64,000 bases of DNA from Acidobacteriota bacterium (GTDB lineage: Bacteria > Acidobacteriota > Polarisedimenticolia > J045). Under the pieces are notes generated by a model. It saw only the letters and a program-made list of their open reading frames with translations, did not search any database and was not told where the DNA came from. Position numbers and translations under genes: made by a program. The stretch is taken from assembly GCA_025456425.1 (NCBI GenBank), contig JALOKP010000002.1, forward strand, positions 29,376 through 93,375, read 5' to 3'. Positions 48,615 to 58,710 of the stretch are shown one piece after another. Each line of letters begins with the position of its first letter. Positions within the stretch are counted from its first letter, which is position 1.

Positions 48615-49877
48615 CGGGTCTCCTCGCGGGCGGCCAGCGCGCGCTGGCGCCGGCCGAGCCAGGCCGCCAGGCCGATCCAGGCCGCGCCCAGCGGCAGGAA
48701 GATCGCCGCGAGCACGCCGGCGCCGGCCCCCAGCGCGGCCAGCGCCCGGTCGGCCCAGGCGCCGATCACGTCGCCGCCGCGGTAGACGAAGGTGTCGATC
48801 AGGCTCTTCGCGGTGTACTTCTCGTCCCGCGTGACGACGGTGAAGAGCACCTCGCGCGCCGGGCGCACCAGCGCGAACTCGGCCGCCGACCAGGACCGGA
48901 ACCGCCGGGACCAGCGCCAGCAGAAGGTAGCCCCCCGTGCTCAGGAGCGGCATCACCGCCAGGCTCGCGCCGAGGCCGATCCAGCCGATGATCCGTCCGG
49001 TGAAGAAGAGCTGGACCGTCAGCGCGATCAGGTTGACGGCGAGGTCGACGCGGGCGAAGAAGGCGACGCGCGAGGCCGAGTCGGTGAACGCGGCGCGCGT
49101 GATCCGGGCCTGCTCGAAGTAGAGGAAGGTCGAGCTGACGGCGTAGAGCATCAGGAAGACGCAGATCCCGGCCAGGTAGGGCGAGCGCGCGATCAGCCGG
49201 AACCCCTCGAGCCAGGCCCGCGGCCCCGTCAGTCCGTCTTCGCCGGGGGGCGCGGGCGCGCTGCGCGGCGCGGCGATCCGCGAGAGCCGCCGGACGGCGA
49301 GCACCGCCCCCTCGAGCAGCAGCGCGGCCAGCAGCAGCAGTTGCGTCGCCCCGACGGCGTGCGCCAGCCCCGCGGTCAGCGCGCCGCCGGCGATCGCACC
49401 GACGGTCCCCCCCACCCCGACCAGCCCGAACAGGCGCCGGCCCTGGGCGCTGCTCCAGATGTCGGCCATGAAGCCCCAGAACACCGAGACCGCGAACAGG
49501 TTGAAGATGCTGACCCAGACGAAGAAGACGCGGGCGACCGGCAGCGCCGCCTCGGGCGGCGCGGCCCGCAGCAGCAGGTAGAAGGCGAGCAGCGTGGCGG
49601 CCAGCGCGTGGTAGACGACCGGGACGAAGACCCGCCGCGGAAAGCGCCGGACGAGCGCTCCGAACAGCGGGTTGAGCGCGACCGTGCCGGCCAGCGTGCC
49701 GACGAACAGCCAGCTCAGCGCGTCATCGGTGCCGCGCAGCCCCATCTCGTCGCGCAGCGGGCGGATCACGTAGTACGACGAGAGCAGCAGGAAGAAGTAG
49801 GCGCAGGACCAGGCGAGGGCCCGCCCCTCGCCCGGCTCGACCCGGACCAGCTCGCGCCAGCGCCCGGGACCGCTCAC
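48611..49877 (-). pseudogene. MFS / NTP-NDP exchange-like transporter with apparent single-nucleotide frameshift
   Basis: N-terminal frame ...GGYLLLALVPAVPVLV then shifts; C-terminal continuation VRPAREVLFTVVTRDEKYTAKSLIDTFVYRGGDVIGAWADRAL is in another frame; flanking ATGA/GTGA overlaps intact. Confidence 0.7.
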
Positions 49878-51052
49878 TTCGCCGGGCCCGCCCCCGGGTT
49901 CGCCTTGGCGGCCTCGGCCCGCCACGCCGCCAGCACCTCGCGCTCGCGCTCGGCGCCCAGCCCGGCCCGCATCTTCGCGCGGCGCTCCTCGGGCACCGTC
50001 TTCCACCAGGCGAGCGTGTCGCGCACGGTGTCGTCGACGGGACGGAAGGTCAGCCCGGCGGCGGTGGCGCGGGCGATGCTGACCCGCGCGAAGCCGGCCA
50101 TGTCGTCGACCGGCGGGACCCAGACCGGCATGTCGGCCCAGGGCGAGACCTGTTGCGCTTCCAGGAACGAAGCCGGCACCCAGGTGAAGCTCGCGTCGCT
50201 GCCCGAAACCCGCTTGCAGCTCGCGAGCAGCTCGCCGATCGGCAGCGGCTCCTTCGGGCCGGTGGCGTTGAAGACGCCGGTGCGGCGCGTCTCGAGCAGT
50301 TGCACGATGAACTGCCCCAGGTCGCGCGCATCGACGAACTGGGTCGGGTCCTGGGGCGTGCCCGGGGCCAGGACCTCGCCCCCCTTCGCGACCCGGACCG
50401 GCCAGTAGGTGAAGCGGTCCGACGGGTCGTTCGGGCCGACGATCAGGCCGGGGCGGACGATCGTCGTCTTCCCCGGCATCGCCTTCTCGGCGGCCTGCTC
50501 GCAGAGCGCCTTGAGCGGCCCGTAGCTCTCGCCGTCGACCTTCTCGACCGCGGGATCCTTGAGGGTGCCGACCGCGGCCGTCTCGTCCGCGCCCGGCTTG
50601 CTGTTGTCGGCGTAGACCGAGATCGTCGAGACGAAGAGGTACTGCCGGGCCCCGGGCGCGAGCATCCCGGCCGAGGCCGCGACGTGCCGCGGGACGTAGC
50701 CCGAGGTGTCGACGACGGCGTCCCAGCGGCGTCCCTCGAGCGCCTTCAGGCCTTCGCCCTTGGAGGGGTCGCGGTCGCCGTGCAGCTTCTCGAGGTCGGG
50801 AAAGAGCCCCGGGTTCGTCTTGCCGCGGTTGAAGAGGGTGACGGTCCAGCCGCGGGCCTTGGCGGCCTCGACGACCTCGGGCCCCAGGAACATCGTGCCG
50901 CCCAGGATCAGCAACGTCTTGCCGCCGCTGGCGGCGGGCGGTGTATCCGCCGCGAGGAGCGCCGGGACCGAGCCCGGCAGCGCGATCGCCGGCGCGGCGA
51001 GCGCCAGCCCCTTGAGCACCGTCCGCCGGGTCGCCGTCCGTCTCGTCGTCAT
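49874..51052 (-). CDS. Tat-exported NAD-dependent epimerase/dehydratase-like protein
   Basis: ATRRTVLKGLALAAPAIALPGSVPALLA Tat signal; TLLILGGTMFLGPEVVEAAKARGWTVTLFNRGKT. Confidence 0.88.
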   Translation of the reverse strand: MTTRRTATRRTVLKGLALAAPAIALPGSVPALLAADTPPAASGGKTLLILGGTMFLGPEVVEAAKARGWTVTLFNRGKTNPGLFPDLEKLHGDRDPSKGEGLKALEGRRWDAVVDTSGYVPRHVAASAGMLAPGARQYLFVSTISVYADNSKPGADETAAVGTLKDPAVEKVDGESYGPLKALCEQAAEKAMPGKTTIVRPGLIVGPNDPSDRFTYWPVRVAKGGEVLAPGTPQDPTQFVDARDLGQFIVQLLETRRTGVFNATGPKEPLPIGELLASCKRVSGSDASFTWVPASFLEAQQVSPWADMPVWVPPVDDMAGFARVSIARATAAGLTFRPVDDTVRDTLAWWKTVPEERRAKMRAGLGAEREREVLAAWRAEAAKANPGAGPAK

Positions 51053-51190
51053 CGTTCCTCTCCTCGGTCCGGTGGGGGGTCATCGTACCCGGAAGGGGAG
51101 CCCTCGCCCCGGCCGCTCACCCCGCCGGTGCGACCGCCAGCGCCAGTCAGTCGCGCCCGTCCGCGAGCGGCTCGCCGATGGGACCTGGGC

Positions 51191-51889
51191 CTACGGAGCG
51201 GACGCGAACCTGCGCTCCAGCGCCGCCAGCACGACCCCCGTCGCCGCTTCGATCGGGAGGGTCCCCAGGTTGATCACGACGTCGTAGCCCAGGGGGTCGT
51301 CGACGTCGCGGCCGAACGACTGGCGGATGAACGCGCGCTGCTCGGCGTCGAGTTCGCGCACCTGTCGCGCCGCCTCCTCGCGCCGGATCCCGAGCCGATC
51401 CGCGACCGCGCCGACCCGCTGCTCGAAGGGGGCGACGATCCGCAGCCGCAGCCCGCACCGCGGGTCGAGGAACCAGTTGGCCCCGCGGCCGACGACGACG
51501 ACGTTCCCCTCGCGGACCAGCCCGCGGATCGTGCTGACCATCTCCTCGAGGAAACGCGTCTGGCCCGGATCCCCCGGAACGATCAGGTAGGAGAGGTAGT
51601 CGTCCAGGGGTCCGGAAGCGTGCTCGTCGTGGGCCGCGACGAGCGGTTCCGAGCGGTGCATCGCGCGCGCGATCTCGCCGACCAGTTCGCGGTCCATGAC
51701 GCGCCAGCCCAGTTGCTCGCCGATCGCCAGCGCGAGGAGCGATCCGCCCGAACCCGTCTGCCGCGAGATCGACACCCAGTGGTGCTCCCCCGTCTCGGCG
51801 CAGACCGGGCGATCCTCGAGCAGGCCGCGCAGCAGGCTCCATCGCGCCTGGTGCTCGACGAGGGCGTGGACGTTCTTCGCGGGGCACAT
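51191..51889 (-). CDS. Cytidylate-kinase-like family protein
   Basis: VSISRQTGSGGSLLALAIGEQLGWRVMDRELVGEIA; VVVGRGANWFLDPRCGLRLRIVAP. Confidence 0.82.
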   Translation of the reverse strand: MCPAKNVHALVEHQARWSLLRGLLEDRPVCAETGEHHWVSISRQTGSGGSLLALAIGEQLGWRVMDRELVGEIARAMHRSEPLVAAHDEHASGPLDDYLSYLIVPGDPGQTRFLEEMVSTIRGLVREGNVVVVGRGANWFLDPRCGLRLRIVAPFEQRVGAVADRLGIRREEAARQVRELDAEQRAFIRQSFGRDVDDPLGYDVVINLGTLPIEAATGVVLAALERRFASAP

Positions 51890-52023
51890 CGCGCCTCCCT
51901 CCGGCACGAGACCACACCGCGAAGCTGGGGGAGCTGGACGCGCCCCCGGACCGGGGCATGGCCCCGCGCGCGATCGACAAGGGGAGTGTACCGCCTTTCG
52001 GCCGGCGCGGCCGTCCGGAACGG

Positions 52024-53526
52024 TCAGGGCCCGCGCACGGCCACCGCGAAGAGATGCCGCGTCACCCCCTCGGGCGGGTCGCCATCCACGAAGTAGCGAC
52101 CGGCGAGGTCCTCGAGCAGGAAGGGGTTCTCGACGGTCCGGCCGACGAGCGCGGCGTCCAGCAACGAGATCGGCTCGCGCGAGCCGAGAACCGCTAACAG
52201 CTCCACGCCCCCTGCGCCGGCCTGCCAGCGGCCGACGCGTCCGCCCTCCGAGCCAGGCACGCGGATCCGGCGCCCGGCCGCGATCCGTTCGGCGGCCGCC
52301 CCGGGCATCTCGGGCAGCAGCGCGGCCAGCCGGCCGTCGCCCGAGCGGTGCAACACGACCAGGTACTGGTCCTCGGCGGGCGCCAGCATCAGATAGAGCG
52401 CGTCTCCGGCGGCGACCACCGACGACGGGCCGAGCGGCTCGTCCCGCACGAGGCCCGATCGGAAGAGCCGCGCCTCGAGCGCGGGAGCGCCCGCGGCTGC
52501 GGCCGCAGGCGCACCGGCGATTGCGGATTCCGGGGGCGGCGCCTCCGGCGGCCCACCCCGCAGCAGGGGCCAGACCCCCGCCGTGCCTGCCGCCAGCGCC
52601 AGGACCACGGCCATCCAGCTCCACGGGAAGCGCCGGGCGGGCTTGGGGCCGGCGGGGGCGGCCCGGCCCGGCTGCACGGGGGGCGGGGCCGGGGGCGGCG
52701 CGACCGGCTCTCCCAGGAGCGCGCGCTCCATCTCGGCCGCGTCGGCGAAGCGGGCCCGCGGGTCGTATGCGAGGGCCCGGTCGATCGCCGCCGCAAGCGC
52801 GGGGGGAAGATCGCGCCGCTGCTTGGAGAGCGCCAGGCGTCCGCCCCGCTCGTGAGCCGCGCGCAACGCGAGCAGGTCCTCGGCCGTCACCGGGAGGGTG
52901 CCGGTGGCGAGCAGGTGCAGCAGCGCGCCGAGCGCGTAGAGGTCGCCCGCGGCGGAAGGGGGGTCGCCTCGCAGGCGCTCGGGCGCCGTAAAGAACGCCG
53001 CGGCGCCCGCCCGCAGCGGAGCCGACGCGGCTGCCCCCCGGAGCGGCGGCGGCTCGTCGCCGGGATCGGCCAGGACCACGCGCATCCCGCGGGCCCGCAC
53101 GACGTTGCGGGCCCGGAGGTCGCCGTGCACGACACCCGCGGCGTGCAGGGCTCCGAGCGCACGGCAGAGCGCGCTGCCGACCGTGACCAGCTCCTGCGGC
53201 GCGAGCGGCCCCTGCTCCTCGACGAACTGCGCCATCGAGATCCCGTCGAGCAGCTCCATCGCCCGGCCGGCGCGGCCGTCGTGCACCCCCGCGCTCAGCA
53301 CCCGCACGAGGTGCGGGTGCTCGATCGCGGCGAGCTGCTCGCCCTGTCTGACGAACGCCGCAGTGCGTGCCGAGTCGGTCCGCGCACCGACCGGCAGCAG
53401 TCGCAAGGCGACGACCGGGCCGCCCCCCCGCGGGCGGGCCCGGAAGACCTCTCCCGACGGCCCGCCGCCGATCCGCTCGAGCAGTTCGAACGAGCCCCAC
53501 CGCTTCGATCCCGCGCCGCTGGCCAT
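52024..53526 (-). CDS. Degenerate Ser/Thr protein kinase-like protein with TM and C-terminal DUF4384-like region
   Basis: Kinase fold retained but VVALRLLP, HGDLRARN, ADPGDE replace VAxK, HRDLKxxN, DFG; TM PWSWMAVVLALAAGTAGVWPLL. Confidence 0.83.
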   Translation of the reverse strand: MASGAGSKRWGSFELLERIGGGPSGEVFRARPRGGGPVVALRLLPVGARTDSARTAAFVRQGEQLAAIEHPHLVRVLSAGVHDGRAGRAMELLDGISMAQFVEEQGPLAPQELVTVGSALCRALGALHAAGVVHGDLRARNVVRARGMRVVLADPGDEPPPLRGAAASAPLRAGAAAFFTAPERLRGDPPSAAGDLYALGALLHLLATGTLPVTAEDLLALRAAHERGGRLALSKQRRDLPPALAAAIDRALAYDPRARFADAAEMERALLGEPVAPPPAPPPVQPGRAAPAGPKPARRFPWSWMAVVLALAAGTAGVWPLLRGGPPEAPPPESAIAGAPAAAAAGAPALEARLFRSGLVRDEPLGPSSVVAAGDALYLMLAPAEDQYLVVLHRSGDGRLAALLPEMPGAAAERIAAGRRIRVPGSEGGRVGRWQAGAGGVELLAVLGSREPISLLDAALVGRTVENPFLLEDLAGRYFVDGDPPEGVTRHLFAVAVRGP

Positions 53527-53654
53527 GGCCGGAAAAGGTAGCCCTTCCCGCACCGCAGCGTCCACGGCGAGTGGGCGCCGCCCGCTTCACCCTCGGGTGC
53601 GGGTGGTGGCCCGCGCCCCGCGTGTCAGACTGGAGTCCCCCGCGGAGGTTCCCC

Positions 53655-54647
53655 ATGCCCCCGCAGCCGCCGCACCTGCAGCTCGACCTGTTCGGCGACG
53701 CGCTCCCCGGCCCCGCGCCGGTGCGGCCCGAACTCGCGCGGCTCGCCGCGGCGCTCGACCCGGCGCTGCGGCTCGGGACCTCGTCGTGGGCCTTCCCGGG
53801 CTGGTCCGGCACGGTCTACGACCCGGCCGCCAACCTGGACGAGTCGGCCCTCGCGCGTCACGGACTGGCCGCCTACGCCGCCCACCCGCTGCTGCGCGCG
53901 GTCGGCCTCGACCGCAGCTACTACGCACCGCTCCCGGCCGCGGAGTTCGCACGCTACGCGGCCCAGGTGCCGGTCGACTTCCGGTTCGTGGTCAAGGCCT
54001 GGCAGGACCTGCTGCGTCCCCACGCAGTCGAGGAGACGGCGTGGCACCGCGGGCTCGCCCCCAACCCGCACTTCCTCTCGGGCGCGGTCGCCGAGGCGGC
54101 GGTGGTGCGGCCCGCGTGCGAGGGGCTCGGCGACAGGCTCGGCGTCGTGCTGTTCCAGTTCCCGCCGCTGCGGCGGGCCGCGTCCGGCTCGCCCGCCGCC
54201 TTCGCCGAGCGCCTGGCCGCGTTCCTGGCCGCGCTGCCGCGCGGACCGGCCTACGCCGTGGAGTTGCGCTCGCGCGAGCTGCTGGGCCGCGCCCTGGCGC
54301 GGGTGCTCGAGCAGGCGGGCACCTCGCCCTGTTTCGTGGTCCACCCGGCACTGCCGCCGCTCGCCCGCCAGGCGGAGATCTTCGACCCGGCGCGCTACCC
54401 GCTGCTGCTGGTGCGCTGGATGCTCCGCGCCGGGCAGACCTACGAAGGGGCCCGCTTGAGCTACCAGCCCTTCGACCGGTTGGCCGACGAGGACCCCGCG
54501 GCGCGGGCCGCGGTCGCCGAACTGGTCCGCACGGCGCTCCGTGATCGCCGCCCGGCCTTCGTGATCGCGAACAACAAGGCCGAGGGCTCGGCCCCCCTGA
54601 CGCTCGTCGCGCTGGCGCGCACGCTGGCGGGGGCGGCGGCCTACTGA
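53655..54647 (+). CDS. DUF72 family protein
   Basis: LRLGTSSWAFPGWSGTVYDPAANLDESALARHGLAAYAAHPLLRAVGLDRSYYAPLPAAEFARYAAQVPVDFRFVVKAWQDL. Confidence 0.88.
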   Translation: MPPQPPHLQLDLFGDALPGPAPVRPELARLAAALDPALRLGTSSWAFPGWSGTVYDPAANLDESALARHGLAAYAAHPLLRAVGLDRSYYAPLPAAEFARYAAQVPVDFRFVVKAWQDLLRPHAVEETAWHRGLAPNPHFLSGAVAEAAVVRPACEGLGDRLGVVLFQFPPLRRAASGSPAAFAERLAAFLAALPRGPAYAVELRSRELLGRALARVLEQAGTSPCFVVHPALPPLARQAEIFDPARYPLLLVRWMLRAGQTYEGARLSYQPFDRLADEDPAARAAVAELVRTALRDRRPAFVIANNKAEGSAPLTLVALARTLAGAAAY

Positions 54648-55207
54648 TCGCCGGAAGCCGGCTCGGACAGCGACATCAGGGCGTCCTTCACCCCTTCCGT
54701 CCCGCCCGATTTCACGGCCTCGGCGAGGGCCTCGGGCAGTCTCCGGCTGAGCTGGCCCCTGAGACGGGCATAGAGGACCTGCCGCTCGCCCGACGCGACC
54801 AGCACCAGGTCGCCGATCGCGTCGTCCCGCTCGCCCCGCACGAGGACCAGCGCGGAGCGGGCGCCGTCGCGCGTCTTCACGACCGGCTCCCAGCCCGTGA
54901 CCGGCATCCGCGTGAAGTCCAGCCCGGCACCCTCCGGCGGCGCGGGCGGCGCGTCGTAGACCGCGAGTTCCAGCGCGTCGAGCCCCGCCAGCGGCAGCCC
55001 GCCCCCTTCCGCGGCCGTGCCGCCGAGTACGGCCCGGGCCAGGGACATCGTGGTCGGGCCCAGCGTGAACTCGAAGGCGCGCTGCGGGTCCTGCCCGGTC
55101 TGGCGCACGATCTCGTCGCGGATCCGCGCCGGACTGAAGGCGGTGGCGCAGGCCGCGGCGGCGAGCAGCAGCCCAGGCAGCAGCAGCGCAGCCGCGCGCG
55201 GCTTCAT
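54641..55207 (-). CDS. Hypothetical lipoprotein
   Basis: Lipobox LLLAAAACATAF; ATGA overlap with neighbour. Confidence 0.7.
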   Translation of the reverse strand: MKPRAAALLLPGLLLAAAACATAFSPARIRDEIVRQTGQDPQRAFEFTLGPTTMSLARAVLGGTAAEGGGLPLAGLDALELAVYDAPPAPPEGAGLDFTRMPVTGWEPVVKTRDGARSALVLVRGERDDAIGDLVLVASGERQVLYARLRGQLSRRLPEALAEAVKSGGTEGVKDALMSLSEPASGDQ

Positions 55208-55857
55208 GCGTCCCCTTCGTCGGCGGCGGCGTGGCGCATCGCGTCGAGCAGGACCTCCGTCGGCTGCGAGCCGGTCACGACGTAACGGTGGTTGAACACG
55301 AAGACCGGGACGCCGTCCACGCCAATCTCCCGGGCCGCCTCTTCCTCCGCGGCGACCCGCTCGAGGCCCGCTCCGTCGCCCAGCACGGCGCGGACCGCCT
55401 CCCCTTCGAGGCCCGCGCGGAGCGCGACCGTCTCCAGGTTGCGGGGCTGCGTCAGGTCGACCCCTTCGATGAAGAACGCGCGGAACAGCCCCTCCACGAG
55501 TTCCTCCTGGACGGTCGGCCCCGGAGCGGCGGCAATCAGCGCATGGGCGACGCGGGTGTTGGGCTGCCGCGCGATCCGGTCGAAGGCGAAAGCGATCCCG
55601 GCCTCCCGGCCGGCCGCCTGGACCGAGGCCAGCGCGGCCTCGTGGTCATCCCCGAACTTCGCCCGGTAGTGCTCCCGCCGGTCGACGCCGGCGGCGGGCA
55701 GGTCCGGGTTCAGCTCGAAGGCGCGCCAGTGGATCTCGGGCGGGGCCGCGTCCGGGTTTCCGCGCGAGTACTCGGCGAGCGCGGCCTCCAGCCGCCGCTT
55801 GCCGATGTAGCACCAAGGGCAGACCACGTCCGAGATCACGTCGATCGTCAGGGGCAT
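55204..55857 (-). CDS. DsbA-like / FrnE-type oxidoreductase
   Basis: IDVISDVVCPWCYIGKRRLEAAL; GVDGVPVFVFNHRYVVTGSQPTEVLLDAM. Confidence 0.9.
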   Translation of the reverse strand: MPLTIDVISDVVCPWCYIGKRRLEAALAEYSRGNPDAAPPEIHWRAFELNPDLPAAGVDRREHYRAKFGDDHEAALASVQAAGREAGIAFAFDRIARQPNTRVAHALIAAAPGPTVQEELVEGLFRAFFIEGVDLTQPRNLETVALRAGLEGEAVRAVLGDGAGLERVAAEEEAAREIGVDGVPVFVFNHRYVVTGSQPTEVLLDAMRHAAADEGDA

Positions 55858-55988
55858 CGGAGCCTTCCTCGCCGCCCGCGAGGCGGGTGGCGTCCCAAGG
55901 ATAAGGCCGGTCGACGCCGGTTCGGGCCCCGCCCCGAGCCGAACCGCTTGCGCTCGCGGATAATGCGCCCCGGAGGAGGCCCGCAACC

Positions 55989-57746
55989 ATGAATCGTCCC
56001 GGCGGTCGTCGCTTCATCACCCGGCTCGCGGCCGCGGGGCTGGCACTGGCGCTGCTGGCCGCGGGGGCCGCGGCGACGGCCGCCGAGGTCCCGCCGCCGG
56101 CGCCCTCACCCGGGAGCGCCGGCGGCGCCCGCATCGCCCCGCTCGACCTGGCAACGGCCCCGGTGATCAGCGCCGAGAGCGCGCAGGCGCTGGCCGACGC
56201 CACGACGGCCGAAACCGGACCCCCGGTCCGCAGCCAGGCGGGCGAGGAGGAATTCCGCTTCAACAACCGCCGGATCGCCACCCTGCGGGCCAACGTCTCC
56301 GGCCTCACCCCCGCCGAGCGCGCCGCCGGGGCGGCGCGGCGCCTGGAGCGGGCGCTCGACGCCTCCGGCCGGCAGCCGGTCTCGGTCTACCGGGTCTCCT
56401 ACGGCGCGATCCTCACGGTGGGCCCGGTCCCGATCTTCGCGATCACGGACGAGGACCTCGACGAGGCCGGGGGCGAGTCGATCCACGAGGCGACGGTCCA
56501 CGCCCGCGAGCAGCTCGAACGAGTCGTCCGCGAGGCCACGGAGGAGATGCTCCTCCCGTTCACGCTGCGCGCGATCGTCCTCACGATCGGCGGCGCGCTG
56601 CTGGCCGCCGTCGCCATCCTGCTGCTGCGGCGGCTGCGGGCGCGGCTGACCGCCCGGCTGTCGCGCGAAGCGGAGGCCCGCCTGGCCAAAGCCAGGCTGG
56701 GCCACCTCACCCGGTCCGGCTCGGCGCAGTTCTTACTCTGGCTGGACCGCATCCTGACCGCCGGCGTCTGGACGCTGGGGCTGGGCATCCTGTTCCTGTG
56801 GCTGACCTTCGCCCTGCAGCGCTTCCCCTTCACCCGCCCCTGGGGCGAACAGATGGGGAGCTATCTGGTCGCCGCCCTGCAGACCGTCGGGACCGGGATC
56901 GTGGCTTCGATCCCGAAGCTGCTCGTCGTGCTCGTGATCGGTCTCGTGGCGCGGCTCCTGTCGCGGGTGGTGGGCGAGATCTACCGCGCGATCGAGGACG
57001 GACGGATCGCCGCCAGCGAGGCGATGCGCGAAACAGCTCAGCCGACCCGCCGCATGCTCCAGGGGCTGGTCTGGATCTTCGCGCTGGTGCTGGCCTTCCC
57101 GTACCTGCCGGGCAGCGATTCGGCCGCCTTCAGGGGGGTCTCGGTGATGCTCGGCGTGATCATCTCGCTCGGCTCGGCCGGGATCGTCGGGCAGGTGATG
57201 AGCGGGCTGGTGCTGATGTACTCCCGCGCCGTCCGCCCCGGCGACTACGTCCGGATCGGGCAGGTCGAGGGGACGGTGACGGAGCTGTCGATGCTCTCGA
57301 CCAAGCTCCGCACCAACCGCCGCGAGGAGGTGACGATCCCCAACACCGTGGTCGTGGCCGGCTCCACCACCAACTACCAGCGCCACGCCGACGAAGGGGT
57401 GCTGGCCGGGACGACCGTGACGATCGGCTACGACACGCCGTGGCGGCAGGTCCACGCGCTGCTGCTGGCGGCGGCCGAGCGCACGCCGGGGCTGCGGCGG
57501 CCGCCCGAGCCGCGGGTCCTGCAGACCGCGCTCTCGGACTTCTACGTCGAGTACACGCTGCTGGTCTGCCTCGAGCGGCCGGAACTGCGGGTCGTCACCC
57601 TGGCCACGCTGCACGAGCACATCCAGGACCTCTTCAACGAGCACGACGTCCAGATCATGTCGCCGCACTACGAGGCCGACCCCGTGGGCAAGAAGGTGGT
57701 GCCGCAGCGCGAGTGGTTCGCGCCGCCCGCCAGGCCGCCGGAGTGA
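55989..57746 (+). CDS. Mechanosensitive ion channel (MscS) family protein
   Basis: Signal peptide, multiple TMs; GIVGQVMSGLVLMYSRAVRPGDYVRIGQVEGTVTELSMLSTKLRTNRREEVTIPNTVVV. Confidence 0.92.
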   Translation: MNRPGGRRFITRLAAAGLALALLAAGAAATAAEVPPPAPSPGSAGGARIAPLDLATAPVISAESAQALADATTAETGPPVRSQAGEEEFRFNNRRIATLRANVSGLTPAERAAGAARRLERALDASGRQPVSVYRVSYGAILTVGPVPIFAITDEDLDEAGGESIHEATVHAREQLERVVREATEEMLLPFTLRAIVLTIGGALLAAVAILLLRRLRARLTARLSREAEARLAKARLGHLTRSGSAQFLLWLDRILTAGVWTLGLGILFLWLTFALQRFPFTRPWGEQMGSYLVAALQTVGTGIVASIPKLLVVLVIGLVARLLSRVVGEIYRAIEDGRIAASEAMRETAQPTRRMLQGLVWIFALVLAFPYLPGSDSAAFRGVSVMLGVIISLGSAGIVGQVMSGLVLMYSRAVRPGDYVRIGQVEGTVTELSMLSTKLRTNRREEVTIPNTVVVAGSTTNYQRHADEGVLAGTTVTIGYDTPWRQVHALLLAAAERTPGLRRPPEPRVLQTALSDFYVEYTLLVCLERPELRVVTLATLHEHIQDLFNEHDVQIMSPHYEADPVGKKVVPQREWFAPPARPPE

Positions 57747-57753
57747 GCCGCGC

Positions 57754-58710
57754 GTGAGGCCGTTCCTGGACCTGCTGCCCGGCGAGGTGGCCGACTGGAT
57801 GGTGCGCGAGGCGGGCTACCGCGAGTTCGCCGCAACCGCGCTCGGACTGATGCAGGCCAGCCACGACCTGCTCGGCCCCGGCTCGCCGCTGCACGAGGCG
57901 CAGCGCGCGCAGCTGGGGGCCCGGGTCCAGCGCGAGATCCTCCCCTTCGTGCTGGCGACGGAAACCGCCGAGCGCTTCTACTCCAAGCCCCGGGGCTACG
58001 CCGGCGACTTCCTCGCGATCGACATGATCTACGCCAACCAGCCGCGCGGCGCCGGCCGGATCGGCCCGCTCGTCGACCGGCTCTTCCTCGACACGCCCCC
58101 CGCGCGCGCGGTGCGGAACCGGCGGGCGCTGCTGGCCGCGGAGATCGTCGCGACGGTCCGCGCGAAGGCGCCGGAGCCGGCCCGCGTGACCTGCCTGGCC
58201 AGCGGCCCGGCGCGCGAGGTGTTCGACGCCTTCGCGGCGATCGAGGCGCCGGAGGGCCTGTTTGCGACGCTGCTCGACATCGACCCGCAGGCGCTCGCGC
58301 TCGTCGAGCAGGAGCTGGACCGGCAGCGCCTGGGCCCGCAGGTCACGCTGGTCCACGAGAACCTGATCGCGCTCTTCCTCGGCCCGGGGAAGACGGTGCT
58401 CGAGCCGCAGGACCTGATCTACAGCATCGGCGTGACCGACTACCTTCCCGACCGGCTGCTGGTCAAGCTGCTCGACTTCTGCGCCCGCAGCCTGGCGCCC
58501 GGGGGACGCGTCCTCATCGGCAACTTCCACCCCCGGAACGCGGCCCGCGAGTTCATGGACCACGTCCTGGAGTGGAACCTGATCCACCGCACCGAAGCGG
58601 ACATGGACCGGCTCTTCGCGGCCTCGGAGTTCCGGCGGCCGTGCCGCCGGATCGTCTTCGAGGCGGAGGGGATCGACCTCTTCGCGGAGTGCGTCAAGGA
58701 GGGGGGATGA
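57754..58710 (+). CDS. Class I SAM methyltransferase resembling extracellular-factor (3-OH-PAME-type) biosynthesis proteins
   Basis: ETAERFYSKPRGYAGDFLAIDMIYANQPRGAG; VTCLASGPAREVFDAFA; ATLLDIDPQALALVEQEL. Confidence 0.78.
   Translation: MRPFLDLLPGEVADWMVREAGYREFAATALGLMQASHDLLGPGSPLHEAQRAQLGARVQREILPFVLATETAERFYSKPRGYAGDFLAIDMIYANQPRGAGRIGPLVDRLFLDTPPARAVRNRRALLAAEIVATVRAKAPEPARVTCLASGPAREVFDAFAAIEAPEGLFATLLDIDPQALALVEQELDRQRLGPQVTLVHENLIALFLGPGKTVLEPQDLIYSIGVTDYLPDRLLVKLLDFCARSLAPGGRVLIGNFHPRNAAREFMDHVLEWNLIHRTEADMDRLFAASEFRRPCRRIVFEAEGIDLFAECVKEGG

Noticed and set aside
47637-51083. 1148-aa fusion ORF in the track
   Set aside because: Concatenation of an oxidoreductase, part of a transporter and out-of-frame translation of the epimerase gene; not one protein
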